Source: Kingdonia uniflora
Lineage: Eukaryota > Streptophyta > Magnoliopsida > Ranunculales > Circaeasteraceae
Direction: 5' to 3'
Assembly: GCA_014058105.1 (NCBI GenBank)
Contig: JACGCM010001927.1
Coordinates: forward strand, 124,001 to 188,000
DNA length: 64,000 bases
Of this stretch, positions 10,231 through 21,756 are shown one piece after another. Position 1 is the stretch's first letter; each line of letters opens with the position of its first letter. The notes under the pieces were generated by a model that saw only the letters and a list, made by a program, of their open reading frames with translations, had not been told where the DNA came from and did no database searches. Position numbers and translations under genes: made by a program.

Positions 10231-12625
10231 AGCTTGTCCCCGATAACTTGACAGACTGATCAGTACCAAAATATTATAACGTCTATTACCGGGTAATAGG
10301 TTATACTGTAATCGATGCTAGATCTCTTAAAGATTTCCTGGATAACTAGTCTTTCCTTGACCAAATTATCTCTCAGAGTTAATTGTGTTTCCGTGCCTTT
10401 CCCGTTTATAATCGACAGGCTCAATTATATAGCTTTGCATTATGCACAAGCTGAGCTCCGTTTGGATTCCAAATGCCCACTTCGGCCAATATATAGCAAC
10501 ATACAGTTATTTACAATAAGTGGCTCTGAATCCTCATCCTTGATGGCGAGCACAACGGCGAATATGAATACCTTGTTGATAAATCTCTACTGAACGATTC
10601 TACATTGTGTAATTACAGAGTTTTAATAGATCGATATCTTATTATTATCATACGTATGTGCCATGCCAGGCTAGTCTCGTAATGCATCAACTGGTCGTGT
10701 AGCTATTATTGCCTCGTCAATGGGTGGTCTATCCTCGATGAACCGATTACACCATTAGTCATATTTGTCCCTTATTATACAGCTCCCCGGCTCAAAATAC
10801 TTTCTTCCAACGGTGCTCTACATTAAGTGCGAGTCTCAGATTTGTTTGTGGTACTAATTCCCCTAGAACGTTCAGCTGCAGTACTAGTTCCCCCAGAATG
10901 TTCTATTGTGTAGGTGTATTACTTGCAGGTACATACACTTACGGTACTTCTATAGTGCTTATGAATATTTCTAACAATTCATTTATGACCTATTGGAGGT
11001 TTGTAATCCGTTGAACCTTATTGTCACCTAACTTATGTAAAGGGATCTAGATGAGACAACGATAGTGTTTTCTAAGACCTCTTGGAAACATCCTCAGCAT
11101 TGACTGTCATATCTCCCCCTAATGCTGGGAATATCATCTCATCAAAGTGACAATTATCTGTCCTGCAGTATATACGTCGTCAGTGGGTCCAAATATCTAG
11201 TGATAAATATGAATCATAACCCACATAATACCAGGCCGACGTTGAGGGACTCATCTTTATACATTATGGAATGATTGACACCTGTACAGAACATCCAAAT
11301 GCTCATCGATGGGCGACACCGGGCTCCGACCCAATTACTATTCGCTTTTGGGAAAAAATAATTTAATAATTTGCTAAGGGACGAACCCTAATCAGTGTTG
11401 TAGGAGAAAAAATACAGATCCTACACACTAGCCAGAAGCCATGATCGTAATAACAGTGGCCTAGCGATTATTATAAATCATTTGATTAGGTTCTTTGCCA
11501 ATCCCAAGTTGGGTATGGTATGGGGTACTCATGATGCTCAATCATCTTTCCCATTTAGCGGTAAAATAATCATCAAAAGCATGTGAGTCCAACTCCCAAG
11601 CCCCCGTCAAGTCGCATCGATGAACTTTATCGGTTAATCTAGGAACTGAGCTTGCGATCGAATGATCTAAGTGAGAAGTCATGCTAACATTGTATTCTGA
11701 GATTTTATGAGTAGGCAAACGTAAGACCATCTCCTAGATGCGTTTTTTATGACCATAAATATTCAAGTGGGCCACATTGTGAATGGAAAGGTCCACATAT
11801 GTCTCCATGGATGTATGTTGGAGCAAAGGCTAGAGATCCCACTCCACCATGGTCATACTAGGATGAAATAATAAACTTTCCTAGAAAACTGTCATTACAC
11901 TTACACTCTTAGGAACTTCTCCCCTTGTAACTAAAGTTGAGATATAATCCCGATAATCTTCCTCGTTATCCGAGCCCAGAAGAGTGTATTGGAAGCTATT
12001 TCAATAGCGTGTTCAAACCTTTAGACATGGAGTGAATGCACATAACCTTGTTTGTCAATTTCCCCGATAGTCATGACGTGATAAGTATTATCATGTATCT
12101 TCCTAAACTCAGTAAAATCCAGCTGGATTTACTAGTATATAAAGTGGACTAGATACCCTATATCATACCATTAGAGAGTTATAGCGTGACACACTCAGTG
12201 TGTTCTATCATGTTGGTTGAGCCAATGATATTTGTACCATCCCTGATGTACAAGGTTAGACAAGAAATATATGCATATCTCAAAAGGATCGAGTGCGTGG
12301 TATTAATATCTCTTAGACATATGCCGCCACTCATCCGATTATCGGTCATGCTCAATGAGCAGATAGATCTATAGGCTGGTTGGATGTAGTAGATCAACTA
12401 TCATACATAGAATTTAACTACTTCCTAAGCAATAAATTCGAATAACCATAAAATAAAATCAAAGAACAATCGCACATAGATAGGATTCCAAACCAGTGCA
12501 TGTCACGAGCATTCAATTAAACTAAATACTGAAAAGTTCCCAACTCAGTCAATGATAGAACTAATAAAGCAAAACTACTACTTCAACAAGTAAAGTTACT
12601 ACTTGGCAATGCTCTCTATGTGACA
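10231..12625 (-). pseudogene. Degraded copia interior, expected protease/integrase region
   Basis: By position between RT and gag this should encode integrase and protease. I could not match any block with certainty. Short open frames on both strands look like noise. The stretch also contains two near-repeats of CTAGTTCCCC(C/T)AGAA around 10855-10900. Confidence 0.4.
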
Positions 12626-13130
12626 TCAGTCATCTATTGAAAATTTACTACTGTTTATTCTTAGAACTTGTTCTAATGTTGTATTGGTATCATGGGAGGA
12701 ATCTAAAGCTGTAGACTTTACCGTAATGTGGTCTGTGCTAGCTTCGATCACGTAATAAGTCTGTAGCTGATCTCTTAGGATCGTCTGGGGTGTCTTGCAA
12801 TCCCGTACCCGACTATCTTGTATCAAATTTAGAATTCTTTTTATTCTATTTTGGTCCAATGGCGAACTTCTTGTTCCCCTTGCCTCAGGTTACTGATGGC
12901 TGGAATTAAATATTGCCATTGTTACCTCCTTTCGTTAATCCACGATTGCGACCCTGTCTGCAACTTCCCCTATTACTAGACCCAACATTGTGTGACCTTG
13001 TCACATGCTTACTATTAGTAGGCATAAGCTTGAGGTTCGTAACTAGTAGCTCATTGTTTTGCTCATAAATGAGGGAAATGTGAATTAGGTCTGCGTGTAC
13101 AGTGATCTACCAAATGTTGCCTCGGAAGTG
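12626..13130 (-). pseudogene. Copia gag C-terminal part
   Basis: The minus strand carries YEQNNELLVTNLKLMPTNSK, close to the copia gag block A-E-Q-N-N-E-L-L. It then has NVGSSNRGSCRQGRNRG (the Arg/Gly-rich linker) and RVRDCKTPQTI, corresponding to the R-x-C-R-T-P-K end of the zinc knuckle. Frameshifts separate the pieces, and the first knuckle Cys and His are not preserved. Confidence 0.65.
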
Positions 13131-14280
13131 CAATATTTAAAGCGTAGAAATTATAATAGAATATTACCAATATCTATATTTACCTCAACTATTTCTCCAT
13201 GTGAGATTATAGTGGAGTTGCACTCCCGAATAAATTTTTTGCCGCAATCGTATAATACTATCATAGTATAAGTTAATCCATTATCAGGCCTTCTTGAATA
13301 TGGAGGCGAGGGTGCTAAACAAAGCTCTAACTTTGTTATTTAGAGACTCATTGTTCTTAATAATAGTCTTGTCCAGATTCTGCAATAGCATATGGATTTC
13401 AGTATCTATACAGGTCAAGTTGATTGGCACCTGAAATAGAAATTGCAGTATGGGAAGTACTCAATGTTCTGAGTATTACCAACATCTATTATGCATGTAG
13501 ATCAATACTAGTAATAGTACTTGACCAACATATCAATTGCATTTAAGACAGATCATAGTACTTAGAATAAAGATAAATAACTGATTCCCAATCATGTTAT
13601 AGTTGAACCCATTTCATATTCTAAAACTCATAAAATTCTTTTAAGCGTCAAATCCCAATATTACCCTGTAAAATGGTGATCTTAACCTTAAGTGTATTTT
13701 TAAATGGTGATCCCACTACTAGATGTGTGTTGTCCTTATACTGAGAACTAGGGTGTTCTAAACCCTTAAGTTCTATAAAGGTAGGTATATTCAAGCCAAA
13801 TGACCTTATTTGCTACGAATATGAGGGGTATTAGATATTTAGCTGACAAGTGGTCCTATCCCGAATTCTGCTGGGTTCACAAAATAGGTTAATTATGCCT
13901 GCATTTAAACTAACATTCTAGGGTACTATAAGTTGTTATTAATGCATATATAACTCTAAATGTTATTATATAACATCTAATTGCAGCTAGATACAAAAAA
14001 TTGGTTCCTTAGATACCAATTTTTTAGAAATAAGACTAAGTCAATTCTAATTGAGCTCTAGTTATTTGTCCTTGACAATTAATTGTGATTTAGATATGAC
14101 TCACATTCGTAAACTAAATTGGTCTTGGTTTCATATTATCTGTGATTCCTGATCATGATAATTAGTATTCTAGGGGCATACCAGTAATATCATATTAGCT
14201 ATTGCAAGATACTTAAATAGGTATTACACCATGTACTTATATCACATATAAGTGAGCCAATATTCCTATACGAGGCACCT
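13131..14280. other. Unassigned AT-rich stretch right of copia gag
   Basis: Probably the N-terminal part of copia gag and its leader, but too decayed to read on either strand. No repeat or RNA gene stands out. Confidence 0.35.
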
Positions 14281-14905
14281 CTCCTCAAAAAAATTTAAAA
14301 AATAATTTTCATAAAAAAATAAAAATGGGTCCCCCACAGGGTAAGTCTAGTCAATAGGAATTTTTCAAAAAAAATTAGGCTCAATTTGACCAAAAATTGG
14401 CCTATTTATAGCCGTTTTAGTATCTGTACCGGTCTGACTCGGTCTGGGCCAAGGCCTGGACCGGGTTGACTAGTCTGAACCAGTCTGCCACGTGCCACGT
14501 ATGTATAGTCACACATGCCATACGCACGGGACGCACACGTGCCACGCACGCGAGCCACACGTGTTATGCGCACGGACTGCACATGTGCCACGTCACTGCT
14601 CTGGTGACCGCCGAGGAATATTCTGGTAACCGTCCAGCTGATATTCCGGTAAAAAATTTGGTGTCCTTTCGACCGACGTCCGGTCTCCGTTGACCGGTCG
14701 GTGACAATCTGGCGCCTGCCACATGTCACCCGGTGACTGCTACGTATCATGCATGCTATATGTGTCACACGTGCTACGCACGTGCCATGACACGTCAGTG
14801 TGCCACATGTCTTCGACACGTGTTACTGCTGACATCACAGTGGATAATGATGACGTCATAGCAGATAATTATTAAAAAATGACGTCATCAACCAAAAACG
14901 TCATT
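14281..14905. other. GC-rich island dense in CACGTG/GCCACGTG-type motifs
   Basis: From about 14480 to 14830, motifs of the form (G)CCACGTG, CACACGTG, CACGTGCCA and CACGTG recur in both orientations. ACCGGTTGAC-like words and TGACGTCA-type words (14845-14895) are also present. The composition differs sharply from the AT-rich flanks. The open frames here on both strands come from the repeated words. It may be a leader or LTR segment of a lost element; no domain was found. Confidence 0.5.
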
Positions 14906-15202
14906 TTTGGCCGTGAAACTGCCTAGTTTCATCGTACTATTCCCGGGCCGAATTGAACACAACTGTGAGAGCCGATTGCGTTTGGAAATGTACTGTGTGA
15001 AGACTATTGTCTTGGTTTACACTAAAGCTGATAGTTCAAGACATATGTTCACTAATCAGCGTAAATCTAATAGTTTTTCACTAGGGAAGGTTCAAGTCCA
15101 CAAGACACCTCTCTCGATGCAGGATCATTCCCTATTTTTCTCTTCTTCTTATTTTTATTGTTTGGTCTGAGTTTATCTGTTATCATTCAAATGTGTGGGA
15201 TT

Positions 15203-15841
15203 GTTGGAAAAAACCTTGTGGTTTTATCCTTAGTATGAATGGTTGATATCCAAGTGGTTAATTTTGTACCGCTTTGGGTATGTAGGTTACATAACTCTAG
15301 ATTATAAGTAAGAGTTTACTTATGAGTTTTAATGTGTATGATTTAAGTTGTCTCTAACAGACACATCATGAGGTGCGTCTTAAGGTGTGATCCTTGGTGA
15401 AGAGTCTTAACTTGAGGTGTGACCCTTGGTAAAGATGCACTAACTTGAGGTGTGACCTTTTGGTGAAGAGGCACTAACTTGAGGTGTAACCCTTGGTGAA
15501 GAGTCGCATATAATCTATATAACCCAACTTTGTTTTCATTTTTTATCATCAGTTTTTTAGAGTTTTCTTGAGTCATTTTCAAGAGATAAAACAAATACAA
15601 TCAAGGTTTGTTTGACAGAGAGATAGAAGTGCTTTCTTCTCTTTGCGACTGATTTTTGTATCCTGGGAGACAGGAGCCGATTATATCCAATAAAGCATTG
15701 TGGCAGGGGCGAATCTGTCTTAAGGAGATAGTGTGCATGCACTAGACTCGATCATATCTCGATAAGTGTTTTGATATCTTTTTAATCTCCTTAACTTGAT
15801 TTTGATACTGCCAATTTTAAACATAGGCTAACAACAAAACA
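15203..15841 (+). repeat. Candidate copia-type LTR (solo or truncated)
   Basis: The segment starts TGTTGGAAAAAACC and ends TAACAACAAAACA directly before GTGGTGGCC of the PMD exon, where the homologous copy 2 reads straight through (TGTTGGTGGCC). So an insertion ends at 15841. Start and end fit TG/CA rules. A full partner LTR and a matching GTGGT duplication on the left were not found, so the start is uncertain. Confidence 0.4.
15377..15512. repeat. 33-34-bp tandem repeat, about 4 copies
   Basis: CTTGAGGTGT recurs at 15411, 15444 and 15478, with a diverged copy near 15379. Each unit also contains CCTTGGTGAAGAG or a close variant. Confidence 0.85.
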
Positions 15842-17240
15842 GTGGTGGCCTTCTATCCATACCTTTCACTTCCCTTGCAGGGAACTGGCTTTCACACCGT
15901 TAGACTTCGTCATGCTAACGGGATTAAGTTTTGGGATAGGTCACGAACTCCCGTATGACGAGAGGTACTCCAAGTTAGAGGAAGCAGAAAAGATGTTCCC
16001 GGGGATCACAAACACTGATATCAGGTACGGTAACATCACTCTCGCTTATCTAAAAATGTGGAAAGAGCTTTTGAATCCACGTCTCAACAATTGTGACCCA
16101 CAAATGGATATCGTGTATACGAGGGCATTTATTGCCTATATGATGGGTAATCTCTTCTTCTCAAATAGTAGCACATCTTGTCGGGTGGGTTATCTTACAG
16201 CCTTGACAAACTATGATATTATTGGTGCGTTAAGTTTTGACTGGGGTACGCCGATTATGGCGACTTTGTATCGGGGACTAGATGAAGTCTCAGTTCTGAA
16301 AGATGAGAAGGCGAAGAAATCAATTACCGGATTCTATGCGATGTTGGAGTTCTGGTTCTTCGGGTATTGTCGGGTTAGAATATATCTAGTGAAGGTATAA
16401 AACTTTAACCATATTTATCCCCGTATGGGTGCGTAGAGAGATGAAAGGGCTAGTACGGAGTCTAAAATCTATCACTCTTTTGTTGTGATCAGAGAAATGA
16501 TATAATGGAAGGATAAAACTAACATAGATTGGCAACCATGGCACAGGTCTAGACAATTAATCTGTCCATAGGTAAGAGTTGCTTCAGCGCTGAGCTTCCA
16601 GAGGGTTCCATTGGTGTTAGTTCCATACAAACACGGTTCACTTTGGTATTTGTGTATGTGTCAGATGACCTGGCATGATAGTGTGCCCTATGACCCCCTT
16701 CAAGAGATTATGGAATTCCTAAGGTACGATCAAGAGTTATATCAAGGTTTGAAAGATGTGGACTTCTACTATGGTTGCAATTATCTTGCTTCAGACGTAG
16801 ATTATATGACATATTGGCGTGTCGTTCATCCAAATCCTAAGATCGGTTGCAATTTAGTAAAGAGGGCCATAAATATTTAGATGGTCGGGCGTGATCTAGT
16901 GAGGCCCGATGTACACTTGCCACCTACGTCGAGTTTAGCTACGTCTTCACATGTGCAAGACTCTAGCGTTCAGGCGACCGACGATCCACATGATATGGGA
17001 TGGTTCATGGATGTGGCGGAAACGAACGATCAACGTAGACAGATACTGATCCTGGTGATACAGGTACCATACCCGTGTCCACCTACCTATAGTATGGATG
17101 AGTTGTGGCATCAATCCCAAGGAATGCGGTATGCGGTATATGAAGACTCGAGGTACCTAGTTGACCGCAATACGGAGTTAGAGGGGGAGCTGAGGCGGAC
17201 ACACAAGGTTATCCGAGAGACGTCCGAGAGACTAGCTTAG
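15842..17240 (+). pseudogene. PMD gene copy 1, domain exons (interrupted)
   Basis: The frame enters at WWPSIHTFHFPCRELAFTPL, then DFVMLTGLSFG: the plant mobile domain (PMD, PF10536 family) core with its F-P-C/G-x-E and P-L-D-F-x-M-L-T-G-L blocks. It continues YTRAFIAYMMGNLFFSN, GYLTALTNYD and FDWGTPIMATLYRGLD to 16400. A linker with IDWQPWH (about 16520) joins MVLVPYKHGSLWY (16611-16880) and a Glu/Arg-rich tail (16881-17240) with short heptads. Stops and phase changes separate the parts. Copy 2 at 50614-52430 matches block for block. PMD proteins (MAIN/MAIL1 relatives) act in silencing when host-encoded; transposon copies have no established role. Confidence 0.8.
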
Positions 17241-17562
17241 ATGTCCATTTCCTTCCAGATAGAACCCGGTTGTGCAATACACCTATGATGAGAGTCTCGC
17301 ACGTAGAAGATGCGATCGCCAAACAAGGAAAGGTCGTCCCAGTTAGGCGTTCTTCTATTTAGAAATTTGATTTATGTTTTATTTAAACTATGTTGAGTAT
17401 GCTTTGTTTTGTTTAAAACTTTTATTTGCTATGTTAAAACAATGTTGAGTATGCTATGTTTAGTTTAGAACTTTGATATCTTATGTTAAACCTTAGGTTG
17501 TTTATGGCCTCCTTTCTATACTTGGTTTAATTGGTAATAAAAAAAATTAATATTGTTTGGGC
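17241..17562. other. Spacer after PMD copy 1
   Basis: AT-rich. Contains two diverged copies of a segment with TGTTGAGTATGCTTTGTTT (about 17390 and 17440). No coding signal seen; probably PMD 3' non-coding DNA. Confidence 0.4.
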
Positions 17563-17930
17563 AAACTTGTTGTACAAGTTACTCAACGGCCATATTAACG
17601 GCTAGTTTATTTATGGAAACTTGTTGTGCAAGTTACTCAACGGTAATATTAACGACTAGTTTATTTTAAAACTTATTGTCCAAGTTACTCAACGGCCATA
17701 TTAATGGCTAGTTTTTTTTGGAAACTTGTTGTGCAAGTTACTCGACGACCATATTAACAGCTAGTTTTTTTTTAAACTTGTTGTCCAAGTTACTCAACGG
17801 TCATATTAACGGTTAGTTTTTTTTTAAACTTGTTGTCCAAGTTACTCAACGCTCATATTAACGGCTAGTTTTTTTTTGGAAACTTGTTGCCCAAGTCACT
17901 CAACGGCCATATTAACGGTTAGTTTTTTTC
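17563..17930. repeat. 52-54-bp tandem repeat with internal dyad, 7 copies, upstream of ORF1
   Basis: CTTGTTG recurs at 17566, 17620, 17672 (as CTTATTG), 17725, 17777, 17829 and 17883. Each unit reads AACTTG-TTGTC-CAAGTT, a 6-bp perfect dyad, followed by ACTCAACGGCCATATTAACG and GCTAGTTTT. The array ends about 75 bp before the ORF1 start. CGGCTAGTTTT also occurs in the H1 right end near 36310. Confidence 0.9.
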
Positions 17931-18006
17931 ATCAATAAATGTCATTCATCTTCTATACTCTCCTACACTCTCCTCCTTCCCTCCTTACCTTACAAACAAA
18001 ACTACT

Positions 18007-19566
18007 ATGTCATCCTCAAGCTCTCAATCTAATTCTCAAAGCCACTCTTAATCCTCCAATACGAACTAACAAGGAAACGACTTTCCTCCTTAATTCGACT
18101 CATTTGATATGTCCCAAATGCCTAATACTTCCCAATATCGAAATCACCATGTTCGCCAACTATTCCTGCCACCCGACAATCAATTTCAATCTCAAACCCA
18201 TGGAAATTACCCTTATTACCCAAACCAAGGATATTACCTTCAATTTGATAGGTATACAGGCTCGTACCCTCAACCGGGGAATCTATATTATTCATCTCAA
18301 ACCGGTTTCGTCGGTAAAAGTTCGAGTACCACGCCGATACAAGGTAGATGGGGTTTAAATGATTTAAATCTTAATACATCACCGGTTGTATCTCCAGTTA
18401 TCTCTCCGGTCATCTCCAAGAAACTCAATCCGGTTCTCACGAGAAATAATACGCGCGGGAAGGCAAAGTCTAAAAGATAGACAGTATCGACACCTATTAT
18501 AGTTGAGGATGAAGTTGATGACGACAAAGAAAAATATAAGAACTCTAAAAATTGGTCGTCTAATGACTTCGTGAATCTTGCACGCACTTGGTCCCAATTG
18601 TCTCAAAACCTCACTACCATGAATAACCAAAAAGCCACTATATTTTGGTTCAAGGTGCGTGATTAATTCAACTCCTTCTATGTTGACCAATCGATGTGGC
18701 GATCGTACAACGGTGTCAATTGTATGTATAAGGGGTGGCTTAATAAGGAATGTTCGATTTTTGGAGGCATCATTCAAGACCTTGAGAGCAGACAATTTAC
18801 CAGCATTAGAACCGCTGACTTCGTAAGTATTTCATTTATTGTTTTCATTTCATTAATGTTCAAAGGTTAATCATACTCTAAAGAATTTTTTAACTTAATT
18901 TCTAGGAACATATAGCATACGATACATTCGCACAATTATAGCACAAACCATTCACACTTGGGGAAGCGAACAAAGTTTTAGAAACTTGCCCAAAATGGTC
19001 ATAAATTCATAACATCGGACAACCCAGCCGCAACGTCGCTCGGAAGTCAAATTTTAACGATAGCCCGGGTAACTCCACCAATAACGATCCTAAAACACCT
19101 ACATCCGACACTCCAAATATCGTAATTCCGGATGATTCTATCGACGTGGATGCACCACTATATTCTTGTGGGGATGTACGACCGGACGGAAAAAAAAATA
19201 CAAGGCAAAAGAAGCTACAAAGTCAAGTATAGGTTATCGGGGGAAGAAGATTCTTGAGACAATGACTAACATGATGAAGGTATGGAATGAGAGAGACGAG
19301 CAGAAGAAAAAGGAAAAGGATGCTAGAGATAGAGTACGAGAGGAACAAAAGTTGGCTAGAGAGGCTGAGATTCAAATGAGGCGTGAAAAGGAGCTAACTA
19401 AAAAAAAGCCATCGAAGATGCGCATATGGTTAAGGTGATGACAACGGACCCAAGTAACCTACTACTGGCATAAAGGCGCTGGATGAAGAAGAAAATTAAA
19501 GAATATTCGAATAAGTTGAAGGAGCAACGTCCAAGTGATGACAACGTTTCTAGTGATGAAGATTGA
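18007..19566 (+). pseudogene. H1 ORF1: Harbinger-associated Myb/NAM-associated protein
   Basis: The ATG at 18007 (MSSSSSQSNSQ) is in frame with the long stretch from 18109. Three TAA stops between them each replace a likely CAA. After a Gln/Tyr/Pro-rich N-terminus comes the Myb/SANT-like part: NWSSNDFVNLARTWSQLSQN, then FWFKVRD, WRSYNGVNCMYKGWLNKECS and FGGIIQDLE. A GT-AG intron probably follows (about 18822 to 18905). The second exon has KPFTLGEANKVL and PDGKKNTRQK, then a Lys/Glu-rich coiled coil (NAM-associated C-terminal type) to the stop at 19566. Such proteins are the usual DNA-binding partner of PIF/Harbinger transposases. Multiple stops make it non-functional. Confidence 0.75.
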
Positions 19567-20302
19567 TGTAATTCTTAGCGTTAATAGTAGTTCTTAAGTT
19601 CTATGTAATTTCATTATTTCAATAAAATTGTTATTAATCGTACGTAATCCTTAAAATTATTATTACTCTAATTTCATGAAGCTTCTGGATGTACTTTGAC
19701 TCTGCTTCTTACTTCTTTCTTGCAAGTTTTTTTTAGATTTCTTGAGTACTATCTACTTGTCCTGTGAGTTGATCTCTTCTTCTCATATACATGTTATCAA
19801 ATGCTTCCATGACATCATCATCACATACTCAACCTCTCATTGTAGATTGTTACATTTGCTACAACTAATACTAGGCCAATTTATTGAACTTAGTAAACTG
19901 AGCGAAAATCGTCTATTTTTATCCTAAATGGTGCTCAATCTTTTTTTTATTCAATAGAGTTACATTCGCTGCAAGTTATACTTGGTTGAACTCATCAAAT
20001 GTGCCTATCCTAATTGATGTTGTGACTTGATTTCTGTGGTATATGTAAATTAGGCAAGCCTTTTTTTTTGCTCAGTGAGATCAGTATAGGTAAGGCAAAG
20101 ATCTCACGGATCCTTTAATTTAAAATATACTTCAATCAAGTAGAGCAAATACATTACAACTTCAACATAAAACTTAGAAATAAAATACATTACTTTATAA
20201 AATAAAAAAACAACCTTTTCGATTCCACAAATGAGTGACAAGTTCATCTTGTAACTGTAAATAAGCACCTTCATTTCTAATTTCATGAACCTTCTGGATG
20301 TA
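19567..20302. other. Intergenic DNA between convergent ORF1 and transposase
   Basis: AT-rich, with AATAAAATTG (19620) a plausible ORF1 poly(A) signal. It holds two copies each of TTTCATGAA(G/C)CTTCTGGATG (19672 and 20281) and GTTACATTYGCTRCAA (19848 and 19961). No gene seen. Confidence 0.45.
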
Positions 20303-20908
20303 CTATGCTATAGTGTTGATCGCGTGTATTGGATTTAAGTCATTCTTCCAATTATTCACAGATGTTCTAAACTCGGGATCAATATCCATTTGCCGGATGT
20401 AAGTATGACATTCATCTTCGACGATCATATTGTACAGGATTATACATGCATACATAAAATTTTCAAGATTAGTAGGTTTCCAAAAGTCGCGCACCGTGTG
20501 CCAATATTTGAAACCTAGCTTGTAATACCCCAAAAACACGCTCTACATTTTTTGGCATGCTTTTTGCATCTTCAAAAAATGTCTTTCGGCATCGTTGAAT
20601 GGATTTCTTATGGTTTAAACAAGTATTTGCTATTTTGGATAGACTCCATCCGCTAAGTAATACCCCATAGTGTGCGGTACTGTGCCTATATTATAATTAC
20701 ATGATGGTGAACCTGTATTAGACAAGATATTGAAAAACCACCCTTGATACAAGAAGTTCACGTCGTTGTTAAAGCCGGTCACCCCAAAGAATGCGTGTCA
20801 TATTCAAAGATCTTGCGATGCAACCGTTTCTAAAATCACCGTCGGGATTTTCATATACCCGGTATATTGTCCTACCCACCCGGTGGGACAATTCTTCCAT
20901 TTTCAATG
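20303..20908 (-). pseudogene. H1 transposase, 3' half
   Basis: This is the C-terminal half of the PIF/Harbinger DDE transposase, taken up exactly where the other half (35453-36118) breaks at R2. Minus-strand blocks, from right to left, are KWKNCPTGWVGQYTGY, PTVILETVASQDL (then a stop where Trp is usual), FFGVTGFNNDVN with the second catalytic Asp, YLADGVYPK, NVERVFGYYKLGF in a shifted frame, and NFMYACIILYNMIVEDE with the third catalytic residue (Glu). Frameshifts lie around 20570-20800. Confidence 0.85.
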
Positions 20909-21678
20909 TGTAAGGGCTTATTTCTAATCCCCGTACTGAGTCTGATATTCAAACTCACATAGCTCGAGATAACACACTGATAACCAATCAAGGACTAAAG
21001 CAAGGAGATCGTAATACAGACTTCCTCATCTACAGCTCGGGATGATAAAGCATCCAATAACATCGCAGTACACAAAATACTCAGATATCTAGCAACAGTT
21101 CGAATACACACAAACACAATTAGAGATTGCATCTACACCAACAGTTCGGAGATATCAAAGCATCATGTGACTTCGCGCTACAGAAGATACTCCTCCACTT
21201 GTTAACGGATCGCATGTACGCGAGCATCACAAGAGATCGTATCTTCCCAACGATCTGAAGCTACAACTAAATAATGTTAATAAATCCGTTACAGATCAAC
21301 AAGTATCAAGACGTTACAAAAGTCTACCATAAAGACTCATCAAAGCCTGATATTGTAACGTTCCTCGTCAATATAACCAACGGTCATATTATAAGACCTA
21401 TAAATAAGACTAGATAGCTACAGGTTAAAGGGGACTGCTCTGAGAACCTCTAAGAGATCATTTTGACATCTATCTCTCTTTCTCTTTGTAATAGCTAGCA
21501 GTCTAAATAAACCTTTCTCTTTCTTTCTAAAATCCTCAGGAGAGGTCGTGGTTTTTAACCCATTCAAGGGTTTTCCACGCTAAATCTAGTGTTGTTTATT
21601 TTCCGTTCATAACTAAACATCCTAGATTTTGAAGGTGTAAAGCGTTATCTTCGTGAAATACGAAAATAGGTTATTATA
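20909..21678 (+). repeat. R2 5'-LTR
   Basis: TGTAAGGGCTT to GGTTATTATA (the 3'-LTR ends TTATTACA), 770 bp. The U3/R part has TATAAATAAGACTAG (about 21399) as a candidate TATA box. CAATG precedes it. Confidence 0.95.
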
Positions 21679-21680
21679 TT

Positions 21681-21700
21681 TAGCGCCATTTGTGGGAACC
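21681..21700 (+). promoter_or_regulatory. R2 primer binding site
   Basis: TAGCGCCATTTGTGGGAACC starts 2 bp after the LTR. It resembles the Tat type TGGCGCCGTCTGTGGGA with three changes. Confidence 0.8.
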
Positions 21701-21756
21701 GAAGATTACACTTAGCGTTCTCCAATCCAGTTTTTCACCATAATTATCTTTTAAAG

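Larger units (their letters stand above)
8462..14280 (-). mobile_element. Ty1/copia retrotransposon, degraded, 5'-LTR not found
   Basis: A 3'-LTR (8462-8708), a purine tract and then, moving right on the minus strand, RNase H (9370-9600), RT (about 10010-10230) and gag (12626-13130) are in the order expected of Ty1/copia. The roughly 3 kb between RT and gag should hold protease and integrase but is too decayed to read. No second copy of the LTR is seen to the right, so the 5' end is lost or beyond recognition and the right boundary is approximate. Confidence 0.7.

Noticed and set aside
14406..14819. 137-codon minus-strand frame rich in Thr, Cys and Arg
   Set aside because: Generated by repeated CACGTG-type words; an equally open frame exists on the other strand, so it is composition, not coding.
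15343..15742. Open minus-strand frames over 15343-15742
   Set aside because: They arise from the 33-bp tandem repeat and LTR-like sequence; the product is repetitive (LHQG-type) with no domain.
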